A DNA stretch of 64,000 bases from Allofranklinella schreckenbergeri (GTDB lineage: Bacteria > Pseudomonadota > Gammaproteobacteria > Burkholderiales > Burkholderiaceae_C), in the NCBI RefSeq assembly GCF_003703475.1, contig NZ_RDQM01000005.1, forward strand, positions 151,261 through 215,260. The letters run 5' to 3'. The position numbers were made by a program, and so were the translations under genes. Within the stretch, counting starts at the first letter, position 1. Every line of letters starts with the position of its first letter. This document shows positions 37,291 to 46,336 of the stretch, piece by piece. A model generated the notes under the pieces. That model had not been told where the DNA came from. It made no database searches and was given only the letters and a program-made list of their open reading frames with translations.

Positions 37291-38639
37291 CAGGCGTGCT
37301 CCTCGACCAGGGCCTGGCCGCGCAGGGTGTAGGTCATGGCTTCGGTGATGCGCACGTCCAGCATTTGGCCGATGAGCGCGGCGCTGTCCACGCCCTGCGG
37401 GGCGGGGAAGTTGACGACGCGATTGCATTCGGTGCGGCCCATCAGCTCGCTGGCGTCGCGCTTGGAGCGCCCTTCGATGAGTAGGCGCTGCACGCTGCCC
37501 ACGCGCTCTTGGCTGATGCGCTGGATGTTGGCGTTGATGGCCGCCTGCACGGTTTGCAGGCGCTGGAGCTTGATTTCGTGCGGCGTGTCGTCGTGCAGAT
37601 TGGCCGCAGGCGTGCCCGGGCGCGGGCTGTAGATGAAGGAGAAGCTGTTGTCAAAGCCGATGTCGTCGATGAGTTTCATCAGCTTGGCAAAGTCTTGCTC
37701 GGTCTCGCCGGGAAAGCCGACGATGAAGTCGCTGCTCATGGCCAGATCGGGGCGGATGGCGCGCAGCTTGCGCACGGTGCTTTTGTATTCCATGGCGGTG
37801 TAGCCGCGCTTCATGGCCATGAGGATGCGGTCCGAGCCGTGCTGCACGGGCAGGTGCAGGTGATCGACCAGCTTGTCGATTTTTTCGTAGGCGGCGATCA
37901 GCCGGGGCGTGAATTCGTTGGGGTGGCTGGTGGTGTAGCGGATGCGCTCGATGCCGGGGATTTCGGCCACGTATTCCAGCAGCAGGGCGAAGTCGGCGAT
38001 CTCGCCGCTCTCGCCCATGGGGCCGCGGTAGGCGTTGACGTTCTGGCCCAGCAGGTTGATTTCTTTCACGCCCTGGCTGGCCAGATCGGCCACTTCGATC
38101 AGCACGTCCTCGAACGGGCGGCTGACTTCCTCGCCGCGCGTGTAGGGCACGACGCAGTAGCTGCAATATTTGCTGCACCCTTCCATGATGGAGACAAAGG
38201 CCGTGGCGCCTTCCACGCGCGCGGGCGGCAGGTGGTCGAACTTCTCGATTTCGGGGAAGGAAATATCCACCTGCGGGCGGGCCTGCACCTCGCGCTCGGC
38301 CAGCAGTTGCGGCAGGCGGTGCAGGGTTTGCGGGCCGAACACCACGTCCACATAGGGCGCGCGGCGGATGATTTCCTCGCCCTCCTGGCTGGCCACACAG
38401 CCGCCCACGCCGATTTTGGCGCCGGGCTTTTTCAGCAGACGCGCGCGGCCCAGGTCGCTAAAGACTTTCTCCTGCGCCTTCTCGCGCACCGAGCAGGTGT
38501 TGAACAGGATCAGATCGGCGTCTTCCATCCGATCGGTTTTTTCGTAGCCCTGGGCTTCGTGCATGACGTCGGCCATCTTGTCCGAGTCGTACTCGTTCAT
38601 CTGGCAGCCAAAGGTTTTGATGAAGATTTTCTTTTTCAT
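37290..38639 (-). CDS. miaB: tRNA-2-methylthio-N6-dimethylallyladenosine synthase MiaB
   Basis: MiaB (449 aa) is a radical-SAM methylthiotransferase acting on A37 of tRNA. The N-terminal MTTase domain begins [20 protein letters not shown] with cluster cysteines also in [10 protein letters not shown] and VGGCVASQ; the radical SAM motif is [13 protein letters not shown]; a C-terminal TRAM domain ends the protein. The start at 38639 (MKKKIFIK) matches the family; an in-frame ATG 33 bp upstream adds unrelated residues. Confidence 0.96.
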   Translation of the reverse strand: MKKKIFIKTFGCQMNEYDSDKMADVMHEAQGYEKTDRMEDADLILFNTCSVREKAQEKVFSDLGRARLLKKPGAKIGVGGCVASQEGEEIIRRAPYVDVVFGPQTLHRLPQLLAEREVQARPQVDISFPEIEKFDHLPPARVEGATAFVSIMEGCSKYCSYCVVPYTRGEEVSRPFEDVLIEVADLASQGVKEINLLGQNVNAYRGPMGESGEIADFALLLEYVAEIPGIERIRYTTSHPNEFTPRLIAAYEKIDKLVDHLHLPVQHGSDRILMAMKRGYTAMEYKSTVRKLRAIRPDLAMSSDFIVGFPGETEQDFAKLMKLIDDIGFDNSFSFIYSPRPGTPAANLHDDTPHEIKLQRLQTVQAAINANIQRISQERVGSVQRLLIEGRSKRDASELMGRTECNRVVNFPAPQGVDSAALIGQMLDVRITEAMTYTLRGQALVEEHA

Positions 38640-38809
38640 GGGGAAGCAGAGAAATGGCCTGCGCCACGGCAAACCCGTCTGGCCGCATGCAGCGGGCAGA
38701 CGGGGCGAGGCGAAAACAAGGGGGTGGAGATGCGAAACCGGCGCGCCGGTTCAGGGCCAAGGGCCAGGGGCCGAGCGAAGCTGGCCGCTGGAGCAGCGCG
38801 CGGCCAGCG

Positions 38810-39379
38810 TCAGTGGCCGGAATAAGGGGCAATGCCCTGGATGCCGGTTTGACCGTGGATGCCGCCGTAGCCGGTGATGCCGCGCGCAGCCGGAGCGCCG
38901 CCACGCGGGCCATCTTTGGTCACGCCCACGCCCAGGGGCGCGACCTGCACTTCATGCGGATCTTGCTTGGCCGGGGGCAACAGGCCCAGCAGGCGGCGCG
39001 GGGGGATTTCCTCCTCACGCAGCAGCCAGGCCTTGTGCAGCATGCCCGTGCTGGGCTCAATCATGTAGCGCACCAGCAGCGAGCGGCCGGTGTGCACGGT
39101 GTAGGGCACCAGATGATTGCTTTGATCGATCAGGCGCATGCCCGGCGCGATGGCAATCGGGTCGCCGTTGAGGCGGGCAGCGTGCGGCCCATCGATGCGC
39201 AACAGGCCATACAGCGCCGTGGGCGGGAATTCGCGCGCCGTCACGACCTGGTAGGGCACAACCGCCTGCGCCTGAGCGGCAGGGGCGGTCAATGCACCCA
39301 GTGCGAGGGCCACTGCACACAGCCGGACGGCTGCAACACAGCGATGGGAGAAAGGGTGGGCGGAGGGCCAGCGGGTCAT
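38810..39379 (-). CDS. Exported protein of unknown function
   Basis: A 189-aa protein with a signal peptide (MTRWPSAHPF, then a hydrophobic Ala/Leu core, cleavage near AQA). The mature part has VLTAREFPPTALYG-like and MRLIDQSNHLVPYTVHTGRSLLVRYMIEP segments and a Gly/His-rich tail. I recognise it only as a protein type conserved in related Comamonadaceae, with no known function. The start at 39379 was chosen because it heads the signal peptide; upstream in-frame codons cross the intergenic region. The strand is the same as miaB, 170 bp away. Confidence 0.65.
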   Translation of the reverse strand: MTRWPSAHPFSHRCVAAVRLCAVALALGALTAPAAQAQAVVPYQVVTAREFPPTALYGLLRIDGPHAARLNGDPIAIAPGMRLIDQSNHLVPYTVHTGRSLLVRYMIEPSTGMLHKAWLLREEEIPPRRLLGLLPPAKQDPHEVQVAPLGVGVTKDGPRGGAPAARGITGYGGIHGQTGIQGIAPYSGH

Positions 39380-39480
39380 GGTGTATATCCAGAGGCTGAA
39401 AAGAGGCCGCCGATTGTAGTGGCCGCCTTTTTCCGAGCGTTTTGGCCTGTTTTGGCCTGTTTCGGCGGCGCAACAATCCA

Positions 39481-39563
39481 AAAAATTACCAATCAAAGGA
39501 AATAAACTCACCTTGTTTCGGCAATATAGTAATCAAATCATTTTTACTTTGATTGGATAATTC
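39481..39563 (+). repeat. Palindromic intergenic repeat, copy 9
   Basis: Core CC-TTGTTTC-GG; outer arms CCAATCAAAG (39489-39498) and CTTTGATTGG (39547-39556) pair perfectly. It lies between the exported-protein gene and the CoA-transferase 3' end. Confidence 0.83.
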
Positions 39564-39570
39564 ACCAAAC

Positions 39571-40791
39571 TCACACCACCGCCTGCGCGCGCAGCGCGGC
39601 GATGGCCTCGGCATCCAGCCCCAGCTCTTGCAGCACCTCGTCCGTATGCTGCCCCAGCGTGGGCGGGGCCAGACGGTTTTGCACCGGCGTGGCCGAGAGT
39701 TTGATGGGGCAGGCCACTTGCGGCACCTGGCCGGTTTGCGGGTGGGACAAATCAAAACGCATGCCGCGCGCCTGCACCTGCGCATCGGCAAACACTCCCG
39801 AAAGCGTGTTGATGGGGCCGCAGGGCACGGCCTTGGCCTCCAGCGCGGCAATCCACTGGGCGGTGCTGCGCTGGCGGGTAAGGGCTTGCAGCAAGGGGAT
39901 GAGCGCGTCGCGGTGCTGCACGCGCTGGGCGTTGGTGGCAAAGCGCGCATCGGCGGCCAACTCGGGCGCACCCGCTTCGGCGCAAAAGCGCTGGAACTGG
40001 CCGTCGTTGCCGATGGCCAAAATCATGTGGCCGTCGGCGGTGGGGAAGTCCTGGTAGGGCACGATGCTGGGGTGGGCATTGCCCAGGCGGGCCGGGTCCT
40101 GGCCGGTGGCCAGGTGGCCCAGGGCCTGGTTGGCCAGGCAGGCAACCTGCACGTCCAGCAGCGCCATGTCGATGTGCTGGCCTTGGCCGCTTTGCTCGCG
40201 CCAGGCCAGCGCGGCCAGGATGGCGTTGCTGGCGTACAGGCCGGTGAGGATGTCGGTCAACGCCACGCCCACCTTCATCGGCCCGCCGCCAGGCTCGCCA
40301 TCGGGGCGGCCGGTCACGCTCATCAAGCCGCCCAGGCCCTGGATGAGAAAGTCGTAGCCCGCGCGCGGCGCGTAAGGCCCGGTTTGCCCAAAGCCGGTGA
40401 TGGAGCAGTAAATCAGCCGCGGGTTGAGCGCGGCCAGGCTGTCGTAATCCAGCCCGTACTTTTTCAGCCCGCCGACCTTGTAGTTCTCCAGCACCACGTC
40501 GGCGCTGGCGGCCATTTGGCGCACCAGCGCCTGGCCCTGGGGCTGGGTGATGTCGATGGTGATGGAGCGTTTGTTGCGGTTGGCGCAGAGGAAGTAGGAC
40601 GCCACCTCGCTGGGCTGCCCGTCGGCCCCCTTGACCCACGGCGGCCCCCAGCGGCGCGTGTCGTCGCCTTCGCCGGGGCGCTCGACCTTGACGACATCGG
40701 CCCCCAAATCGGCCAGCAATTGGCTGGCCCACGGCCCGGCCAGGATGCGGGAGAGATCGAGTACGCGGATGTGCGAGAGAGCGCCTGCCAT
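39571..40791 (-). CDS. CoA-transferase family III, probable succinyl-CoA:glutarate CoA-transferase
   Basis: A 406-aa CaiB/BaiF-type enzyme. The N-terminus SHIRVLDLSRILAGPWASQLLADLGADVVKVERP and the segment GYDFLIQGLGGLMSVTG (with the expected catalytic Asp) are family hallmarks. Its position next to glutaryl-CoA dehydrogenase and a divergent LysR gene matches glutarate clusters, so it probably activates glutarate to glutaryl-CoA with succinyl-CoA. That role is inferred from context. The start at 40791 (MAGALSH) fits the family. Confidence 0.85.
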   Translation of the reverse strand: MAGALSHIRVLDLSRILAGPWASQLLADLGADVVKVERPGEGDDTRRWGPPWVKGADGQPSEVASYFLCANRNKRSITIDITQPQGQALVRQMAASADVVLENYKVGGLKKYGLDYDSLAALNPRLIYCSITGFGQTGPYAPRAGYDFLIQGLGGLMSVTGRPDGEPGGGPMKVGVALTDILTGLYASNAILAALAWREQSGQGQHIDMALLDVQVACLANQALGHLATGQDPARLGNAHPSIVPYQDFPTADGHMILAIGNDGQFQRFCAEAGAPELAADARFATNAQRVQHRDALIPLLQALTRQRSTAQWIAALEAKAVPCGPINTLSGVFADAQVQARGMRFDLSHPQTGQVPQVACPIKLSATPVQNRLAPPTLGQHTDEVLQELGLDAEAIAALRAQAVV

Positions 40792-40828
40792 GGCTATGCC
40801 TTCCAAAAAACAATTTTCCAAATCAAAA

Positions 40829-40859
40829 AACCCTATTCAAAAATTTTTTGAATAGGGTT
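40829..40859 (-). terminator. AT-rich perfect hairpin between gcdH and the CoA-transferase
   Basis: AACCCTATTC pairs with GAATAGGGTT through an A/T-rich upper stem with almost no loop. Flanking AAATCAAAA and TTCTTTGA pieces suggest the hairpin may have formed in a decayed copy of the dispersed repeat. Confidence 0.5.
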
Positions 40860-40906
40860 GTGCCTAAACAGGTTGATTGCATTTTCTTTGACATGAAAAT
40901 TCAATC

Positions 40907-40944
40907 AAGGCCAACCCCAAGGCTTACACCTCGGGGCTGGCCTT
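40907..40944 (-). terminator. Hairpin downstream of gcdH
   Basis: AAGGCCAACCCC (40907-40918) pairs with GGGGCTGGCCTT (40933-40944) apart from one mismatch, 14 bp after the gcdH stop. The T tract is weak. Confidence 0.55.
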
Positions 40945-40957
40945 GCGGCACGCGTGC

Positions 40958-42142
40958 TCAATTGGCAAACGCCGCAATGCCGGTGATGGCGCGGCCCAGA
41001 ATCAGGGCGTGGATGTCGTGCGTGCCTTCGTAGGTGTTCACCACTTCCAGATTCACCAAATGGCGCGCCACGCCGAACTCGTCGCTGATGCCGTTGCCGC
41101 CGAGCATGTCGCGCGCCATGCGGGCGATCTCCAGCGCCTTGCCGCAGGAGTTGCGCTTGATGATGGAGGTGATTTCCACCGGCGCCTGGCCCGCATCTTT
41201 CAGGCGCCCCACTTGCAGGCAGCCTTGCAGGCCCAGGGAGATTTCCGTCAGCGCATCGGCCAGCTTTTTCTGGATCAACTGGTTGGCCGCCAGCGGACGG
41301 CCGAACTGCTGGCGGTCCAGCGTGTACTGGCGCGCCGTGCGCAGGCAATCCTCGGCCGCGCCCAGCGCGCCCCAGGCGATGCCGTAGCGCGCCGAGTTCA
41401 GGCAGGTGAACGGGCCTTTGAGGCCACGCACCTCGGGGAAGGCGTTTTCCTCGGGCACAAACACCTCGTCCATCACGATCTCGCCGGTGATGGAGGCGCG
41501 CAGCCCCACTTTGCCGTGGATGGCCGGCGCCGACAGGCCCTTCCAACCCTTTTCCAGCACAAAGCCGCGAATCTGGCCTTGCTCATCCTTGGCCCAGACC
41601 ACAAACACATCGGCAATCGGGCTGTTGGTGATCCACATCTTGCTGCCCGTGAGCACATAGCCGCCCTCGACCGCGCGGGCGCGCGTGGCCATGCTGCCGG
41701 GGTCGGAGCCGTGGTTGGGCTCGGTCAGGCCGAAGCAGCCAATCCACTCGCCCGTGGCCAGCTTGGGCAGGTATTTCTGCTTGGTGGCTTCGCTGCCGAA
41801 TTCGTTGATGGGCACCATCACCAGTGAGGACTGCACGCTCATCATCGAGCGGTAGCCCGAATCCACGCGCTCAACCTCGCGTGCAATCAGGCCATAGCAC
41901 ACGTAATTCAGCCCCGCGCCGCCGTACTGCTCGGGGATGGTCGCGCCCAGCAAGCCCAGCTCGCCCATCTCGCGGAAGATGGCCACATCGGTTTGCTCAT
42001 TGCGAAACGCCATTTGCACGCGCGGCGCCAAGCGCTCCTGGCAATAGGCGCGCGCGGCATCGCGCACCTGGCGCTCGTCCTCGCTCAGTTGCGCATCGAG
42101 CAGCAGCGGGTCTTCCCAATTGAAAGCGGCTTTGGCGGACAT
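40958..42142 (-). CDS. gcdH: Glutaryl-CoA dehydrogenase
   Basis: GcdH (394 aa) is an FAD acyl-CoA dehydrogenase that oxidises and decarboxylates glutaryl-CoA to crotonyl-CoA in lysine/tryptophan/glutarate breakdown. Signature stretches: [19 protein letters not shown], the [20 protein letters not shown] block, [17 protein letters not shown] and the catalytic Glu in [28 protein letters not shown] 8 nt upstream supports the start at 42142 rather than an in-frame ATG at 42169. It is divergent from the LysR gene. Confidence 0.95.
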   Translation of the reverse strand: MSAKAAFNWEDPLLLDAQLSEDERQVRDAARAYCQERLAPRVQMAFRNEQTDVAIFREMGELGLLGATIPEQYGGAGLNYVCYGLIAREVERVDSGYRSMMSVQSSLVMVPINEFGSEATKQKYLPKLATGEWIGCFGLTEPNHGSDPGSMATRARAVEGGYVLTGSKMWITNSPIADVFVVWAKDEQGQIRGFVLEKGWKGLSAPAIHGKVGLRASITGEIVMDEVFVPEENAFPEVRGLKGPFTCLNSARYGIAWGALGAAEDCLRTARQYTLDRQQFGRPLAANQLIQKKLADALTEISLGLQGCLQVGRLKDAGQAPVEITSIIKRNSCGKALEIARMARDMLGGNGISDEFGVARHLVNLEVVNTYEGTHDIHALILGRAITGIAAFAN

Positions 42143-42276
42143 GGGGGCATCTCCTTTGGTATCTGTCAAAAGTGAAAAAAGCGCATTCTAAAAACCCAAA
42201 ATACGCCCATCAAACGCTTTTATCGCATGCATTTGTGCGAAAAATGCACACCGAAAACCACCAGCGCCCCCCAGCC
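42143..42276. promoter_or_regulatory. Divergent gcdH / LysR-regulator control region
   Basis: A 134-bp AT-richer gap. It holds a perfect dyad TGCATTT-N7-AAATGCA at 42228-42248, a plausible LysR-type operator. The dyad overlaps an alternative upstream start codon (42244) of the regulator, which favours the downstream start. Confidence 0.45.
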
Positions 42277-43251
42277 ATGCGCCGCAAAATCCCCAGCACC
42301 AACGCCCTGATGGCCTTTGAGGCCGCCGCCCGCCATGAAAGCTACACCCGCGCCGCCGAAGAACTGGCGCTCACCCAAAGCGCCATCTGCCGCCAAATCG
42401 GCAGCCTGGAGAGCACCTTGGGCACCGCCCTGTTCCGCCGCACGCGCCGCGGCGTGCAACTGACCGAAGCCGGGCAAAGCTACTACCGCCACATCACCCC
42501 GCTGCTGGACGCGCTGGCCCAAAGCACCCTCAACCTGATGGCGCAAAAAGGCGCGGGCGCGGCGCTGGAGCTGGCCGTGGTGCCCACCTTCGCCACGCGC
42601 TGGCTGCTGCCGCGCCTGGGGCAATTCCAGCGCCTGCACCCCGAAATCCAGGTGCACATGCACGTGCAAACGCGCCCTTTTTTATTCGAGCAAGGAGACG
42701 TGCACAGCCCGCTGGACGCCGCCATCTACTGCGGCAACGCGGGCTGGCCCGGCACCGTGGCGCACTTTCTCATGCACGAATACCCCGTGCCCGTATGCAG
42801 CCCCAAGCTGGTGGCGGGCCTGAGCGCGGCGGGCGAAGGCCACGGCGCCAGCAAAAGCGAGGGCGAAGGCGGCGACGAAATCGGGGGCGCCACCCTGCCG
42901 CCGCACGCCATCACCACCCTGCCGCTGCTACAGCAATCGACCCGCCCCTACGCCTGGCGGCAATGGTTTGAAGCCCAGGGCCTGCGCGCCGAGGGCGATA
43001 TGGCCGGCACGCGGCTGGAGCTGTTTTCCATGCTGGCGCAGGCGGCCAGCCAAGGCATGGGCGTGGCGCTGATTCCGCCCTTTCTCATCCAGCAGGAATT
43101 GGCCGCAGGCGCGCTGATCGTGCTCAACCCGCGCCCGCTGTGCAGCGAACGCGCCTACTGGCTCATCGTGCCCGAGCGCAAAGCCGCCCACCCCGCCCTC
43201 ACCGCCCTGAGCCAATGGCTGCAAGCCCAGGCCCGCGCCGACGCGGCTTGA
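42277..43251 (+). CDS. LysR-family regulator of glutarate catabolism (GcdR-like)
   Basis: A 324-aa regulator. N-terminal winged helix (about residues 6-65): NALMAFEAAARHESYTRAAEELALTQSAICRQIGSLE. The effector domain follows, but between about residues 185 and 210 there is a Gly/Glu/Ser/Lys-rich low-complexity insertion that looks like a surface loop. Divergent placement from gcdH, as in known gcdR-gcdH clusters, suggests that it controls glutarate breakdown; the function is inferred from context. In-frame ATGs at 42244 and 42172 are possible but overlap the control region. Confidence 0.85.
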   Translation: MRRKIPSTNALMAFEAAARHESYTRAAEELALTQSAICRQIGSLESTLGTALFRRTRRGVQLTEAGQSYYRHITPLLDALAQSTLNLMAQKGAGAALELAVVPTFATRWLLPRLGQFQRLHPEIQVHMHVQTRPFLFEQGDVHSPLDAAIYCGNAGWPGTVAHFLMHEYPVPVCSPKLVAGLSAAGEGHGASKSEGEGGDEIGGATLPPHAITTLPLLQQSTRPYAWRQWFEAQGLRAEGDMAGTRLELFSMLAQAASQGMGVALIPPFLIQQELAAGALIVLNPRPLCSERAYWLIVPERKAAHPALTALSQWLQAQARADAA

Positions 43252-43260
43252 AAACACCCT

Positions 43261-43338
43261 TATTTATAAATCAAAGGAAACAAAATCACCTTGTTTTGGC
43301 AATTTTTCATACAATTCATTTTCCATTGATTTGTAATG
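43261..43338 (+). repeat. Palindromic intergenic repeat, copy 11
   Basis: Core CC-TTGTTTT-GG; outer arms TTATAAATCAA and TTGATTTGTAA pair with one mismatch. It sits between convergent genes (LysR and TauE) and is the only terminator-like structure there. Confidence 0.82.
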
Positions 43339-43383
43339 AACAAATCTGGCGTCCGGCACGTAGTGTCGCCCTCGCAGTAGCAG

Positions 43384-44142
43384 CTATCCCCCAAACGCAT
43401 CCCAGGCGGTGCGCACAATCAGCACGCCGACGACGGCGATAAACACCCAGCGCACAAAGCCCGAGCCGTATTTGAGCGCCATGTGCGTGCCCAGCACGCT
43501 GCCGACGATGTTGGCCGCCGCCAGCGGCAGCATCCAGTGCCACCACACATGGCCCATCATGCCCAGCAGCAGCAGCGAGGCCAGGTTGGTGGAGATATTG
43601 ATGAGCTTGGCGTGGGCCGAGGCGTGCAGAAAGTCATAACCGAGCAGTCGCACAAAAGCCAGCACCAGAAAGCTGCCCGTGCCGGGGCCGAAAAAGCCGT
43701 CGTACACGCCCAGCGCAGCCGCAGCGGCACAAGTCAGCCCAATCTCCTTGCCCCGGCTGGCCAGAGGCTGGTGGCGCTGGCCCATATCCTTGCGCGCCAG
43801 GGTGTAGAGCAGCACGGCCAGCAACACAAAGGGCAGCAGCTTGCGCAACAGCCCGGCCGAGGCCACCGTCACCAGCCACGCGCCCACCAGCGCACCCACA
43901 AAAGCGGCGGCAATGCCGGGGCCAATGCTGGCCCAGCGCAATTGCACCCTGCGCGCGTACTTCCAGGCGGAAAACGAGGTGCCCCACACCGCCCCCGATT
44001 TATTGGTTCCCACCAATGTGGCAGGCGGCGCGTGAGGGAACACGGCAAACAGCGTGGGCAACAGCACCAGCCCGCCGCCGCCAACAATGGCATCGACAAA
44101 ACCGGCAAACGCCGACGCGAGGGGGACGAGCAACCACTCCAT
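43384..44142 (-). CDS. Sulfite exporter TauE/SafE family permease
   Basis: A 252-aa polytopic membrane protein with about eight TM helices in two repeats. Family motifs: AFAGFVDAIVGGGGLVLLPTLF near the N-terminus and LGVYDGFFGPGTGSFLVLAFV in the second half, both carrying the Gly-rich turn of TauE/SafE proteins. It probably moves organosulfur or sulfite anions, but the substrate is not shown. Its start lies 10 bp after the MFS gene stop, so they are likely co-transcribed. Confidence 0.88.
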   Translation of the reverse strand: MEWLLVPLASAFAGFVDAIVGGGGLVLLPTLFAVFPHAPPATLVGTNKSGAVWGTSFSAWKYARRVQLRWASIGPGIAAAFVGALVGAWLVTVASAGLLRKLLPFVLLAVLLYTLARKDMGQRHQPLASRGKEIGLTCAAAAALGVYDGFFGPGTGSFLVLAFVRLLGYDFLHASAHAKLINISTNLASLLLLGMMGHVWWHWMLPLAAANIVGSVLGTHMALKYGSGFVRWVFIAVVGVLIVRTAWDAFGG

Positions 44143-44152
44143 ATGCAGTCCT

Positions 44153-45724
44153 TCATGGGCAATCTTTGTGCTGTGCGGGCAAGGCCGGGGCTGCCGGGCG
44201 CCACAGCAGCAGCGCCAGCAGCGCAACCGCCAGCAACGCGGCGCTGGCGCTGGCCACGGCCACAAAGGCGCGGTCAAATGCGGCGCTGGCCGCTTGCCGC
44301 AGCGCATCCGCCCAGGGCGCGGGCAGGGTTTCGGCGGCCAGGCGCGCTTCGTCCAGACTGTCGTAAATCTGCGGCAGGGCGGCATACGCTGACGCATCAG
44401 GCAAATGCAAGCTGGCGGCATACACCGCCGTCATCAGGCTGCCCAGCAGCGCCACGCCCAGCAGCCCGCCCAGCTCGTAGGAGACCTCCTCCATCGACGC
44501 AGCCATGCCCGCCTGGCTCTCTGGCGCACTGAACATGATGGCCGATGAGGCCCCCGTCACCGCCACGCCATAGCCGCCGCCCAACAGCGCCAACGCCGCC
44601 ACCAGCGGCCAGCCCATGCCCTGGTAGAGCGCCAACGTGCCCAGCAACCCGGCCACGCACACCGCCATGCCGCCAAGGATGACGGCGCGCGGCCCGCTCC
44701 GCCCGGCCAGCGCGCCCGCCAGCGGCCCAGCCAGGAACGAGGCCAGCGCGATGGGCAACACATACAGCCCCGCCTGCAAAGGGCTGAGCGCGCGCACCAG
44801 TTGCAGCCATTGGCTGAACACAAGCTGAAAGCCGATGAAAGCGATGGAGCACATCAGCGCCGCCACCACACCAGTGGCAATACCGTCGTGGCGCAGCAGG
44901 GAAAAATCGATCAGGGGATAGGCGATGCGCCGCTGCCTGCGCACAAACCACCCCAGCAGCGCCAGCCCCACGGCCGCAGCCAGCGCCACCTGCGCCCAGG
45001 GCGGGCGCACCTGGGCGGCCGTCTGGATGGCATAGGTCAGCCCCAGCATGCCCAAGAGGGCCAGCAGCGAGCTGGGCCAATCCCACGCCACAGCCGGGCC
45101 TTGGCCTTGGCTTCGGCGCTGGCGATCGGGGCCGATGACGGCAAACACCAGCCCCAGGCTCAGCAGCACCACCGGCACGTTGATGAGAAACACCGACCCC
45201 CACCAAAACCGCGTGAGCAAAAAGCCCCCCAGCACCGGCCCCAGCGCTGCGCCGCCCGAAGCCACCGAGGCCCAAATGCCAATGGCCAGGCCGCGCTCGC
45301 GCTCATCGGCAAACGTCAGGCGGATCAGCGCCAGCGTGGCGGGCATCATCAACGCCGCGCCGCAAGCCAGTGCAGCGCGCGCGGCAATCAGCCACGCCGC
45401 GCTGGGCGCATACGCCGCCCACACCGAGGCCAGGCCAAACAGCGCCAGCCCGGCAGCAAACACCCGGCGGTGGCCAAAGCGGTCGCCCAGCGTGCCCGTG
45501 CCCGGCAGCAAGCCCGCCACCACCAGCGGGTACATGTTGACGATCCACAACTTCTGCGCCGCGCTGGCGCGCAAATCGTGCGTGAGGATGGGCAAGGCGG
45601 TGTAGAGCACCGTCATGTCGATGACGATGAGCAGCAGCGCAGTGGAAAGCACCGCCAGCGCCAGCCAGCGCTGGGGCGAAGGCGGCTGAGCCAGGGCGAC
45701 GGAATCGGGCGAAACAGAGGGCAT
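44153..45724 (-). CDS. MFS multidrug transporter, DHA2 (14-TM) family
   Basis: A 523-aa EmrB/QacA-type proton antiporter. TM1 (LALAVLSTALLLIVIDMTVLYTALPIL) carries the antiporter motif D1 (IDMTVLYTALP); motif A is GDRFGHRRV; motif C is GPVLGGFLL. Fourteen hydrophobic segments are visible. The start is uncertain: 45724 leaves 18 residues before TM1, while ATGs at 45748 and 45775 have no SD either. A drug or solvent efflux role is inferred from family. Confidence 0.88.
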   Translation of the reverse strand: MPSVSPDSVALAQPPSPQRWLALAVLSTALLLIVIDMTVLYTALPILTHDLRASAAQKLWIVNMYPLVVAGLLPGTGTLGDRFGHRRVFAAGLALFGLASVWAAYAPSAAWLIAARAALACGAALMMPATLALIRLTFADERERGLAIGIWASVASGGAALGPVLGGFLLTRFWWGSVFLINVPVVLLSLGLVFAVIGPDRQRRSQGQGPAVAWDWPSSLLALLGMLGLTYAIQTAAQVRPPWAQVALAAAVGLALLGWFVRRQRRIAYPLIDFSLLRHDGIATGVVAALMCSIAFIGFQLVFSQWLQLVRALSPLQAGLYVLPIALASFLAGPLAGALAGRSGPRAVILGGMAVCVAGLLGTLALYQGMGWPLVAALALLGGGYGVAVTGASSAIMFSAPESQAGMAASMEEVSYELGGLLGVALLGSLMTAVYAASLHLPDASAYAALPQIYDSLDEARLAAETLPAPWADALRQAASAAFDRAFVAVASASAALLAVALLALLLWRPAAPALPAQHKDCP

Positions 45725-45822
45725 CGGCAAGTGTGGGGAGCGATCCATCCAGCAGACCATCCCAGATGGCTGCATGGCACTGAACAGGGCTGGCGCGGCC
45801 AGGGCAAGCGCCCTGATACCAC

Positions 45823-45904
45823 CAAATTACAAATCAAACAGGAAAATTTTTACCCTTATTTCTGCAATATGACAGGAAATTGAATTTTTCTTTGATCTAC
45901 AAAT
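45823..45904 (+). repeat. Palindromic intergenic repeat, copy 12 (degenerate)
   Basis: Arms ATCAAA and TTTGAT, with TTACAAATC on the left and GATCTACAAAT on the right; the core TTATTTCTGCA has lost the CC/GG closure. It lies upstream of the MFS gene. Confidence 0.6.
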
Positions 45905-45977
45905 ACGCAAAACTTCGAGCATGCAAACCAGCCGCAAAAACCGTGCGCGGCCCTCCAGGCCGCGCGGCCGCATCATA

Positions 45978-46247
45978 GAGCGTGTTATGCACTTTCCGCC
46001 CCCCGCGAGAGCGCCCCGGCGGGTGCAGTGCAAGGCGCGGTCCCCGCCGCAGCCTGGCTGCGCTGCAAGGGGACGGCAACGCCGCAATGCACATGCCTGG
46101 GCGCTTCTCCCTTCGGGCTGGCCCCAAAACCATGCACTCGCTGCGTTGCCACGCTTGCCAAGGCAGCCAGCCTTGGCCGCGCGTGACGCCTTGCGATTAC
46201 ACGGTTTTGGGGCCAGCGCGGGGGAGCGCAAAGTGCATAACACGCTC
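45978..46247. mobile_element. 270-bp MITE related to the IS5-family element at the window's right edge
   Basis: Perfect 18-bp terminal inverted repeats begin GAGCGTGTTATGCACTTT at 45978 and end at 46247, flanked by TA on both sides (45976-45977 and 46248-46249), consistent with a TA target duplication. The same 18 bases begin the IS at 63877. No transposase is encoded; a frame running through it is GC-driven. Inside, a second 15-bp perfect inverted repeat (GCTGGCCCCAAAACC at 46118-46132 and its complement at 46203-46217) suggests a nested or composite structure. Confidence 0.85.
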
Positions 46248-46336
46248 TAGAGGCGTGGCATCGGCTTTGCGCCCAGCGCGAAAGCGCCCCGGCGCTTGCC
46301 GCCCAGCCTGGCGCGCCAATGCCACAATGCCCGCCC

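Noticed and set aside
40801..40900. Further copy of the palindromic repeat
   Set aside because: Only arm fragments (AAATCAAA, TTCTTTGA) remain and the core loop is missing; listed only as a hairpin.
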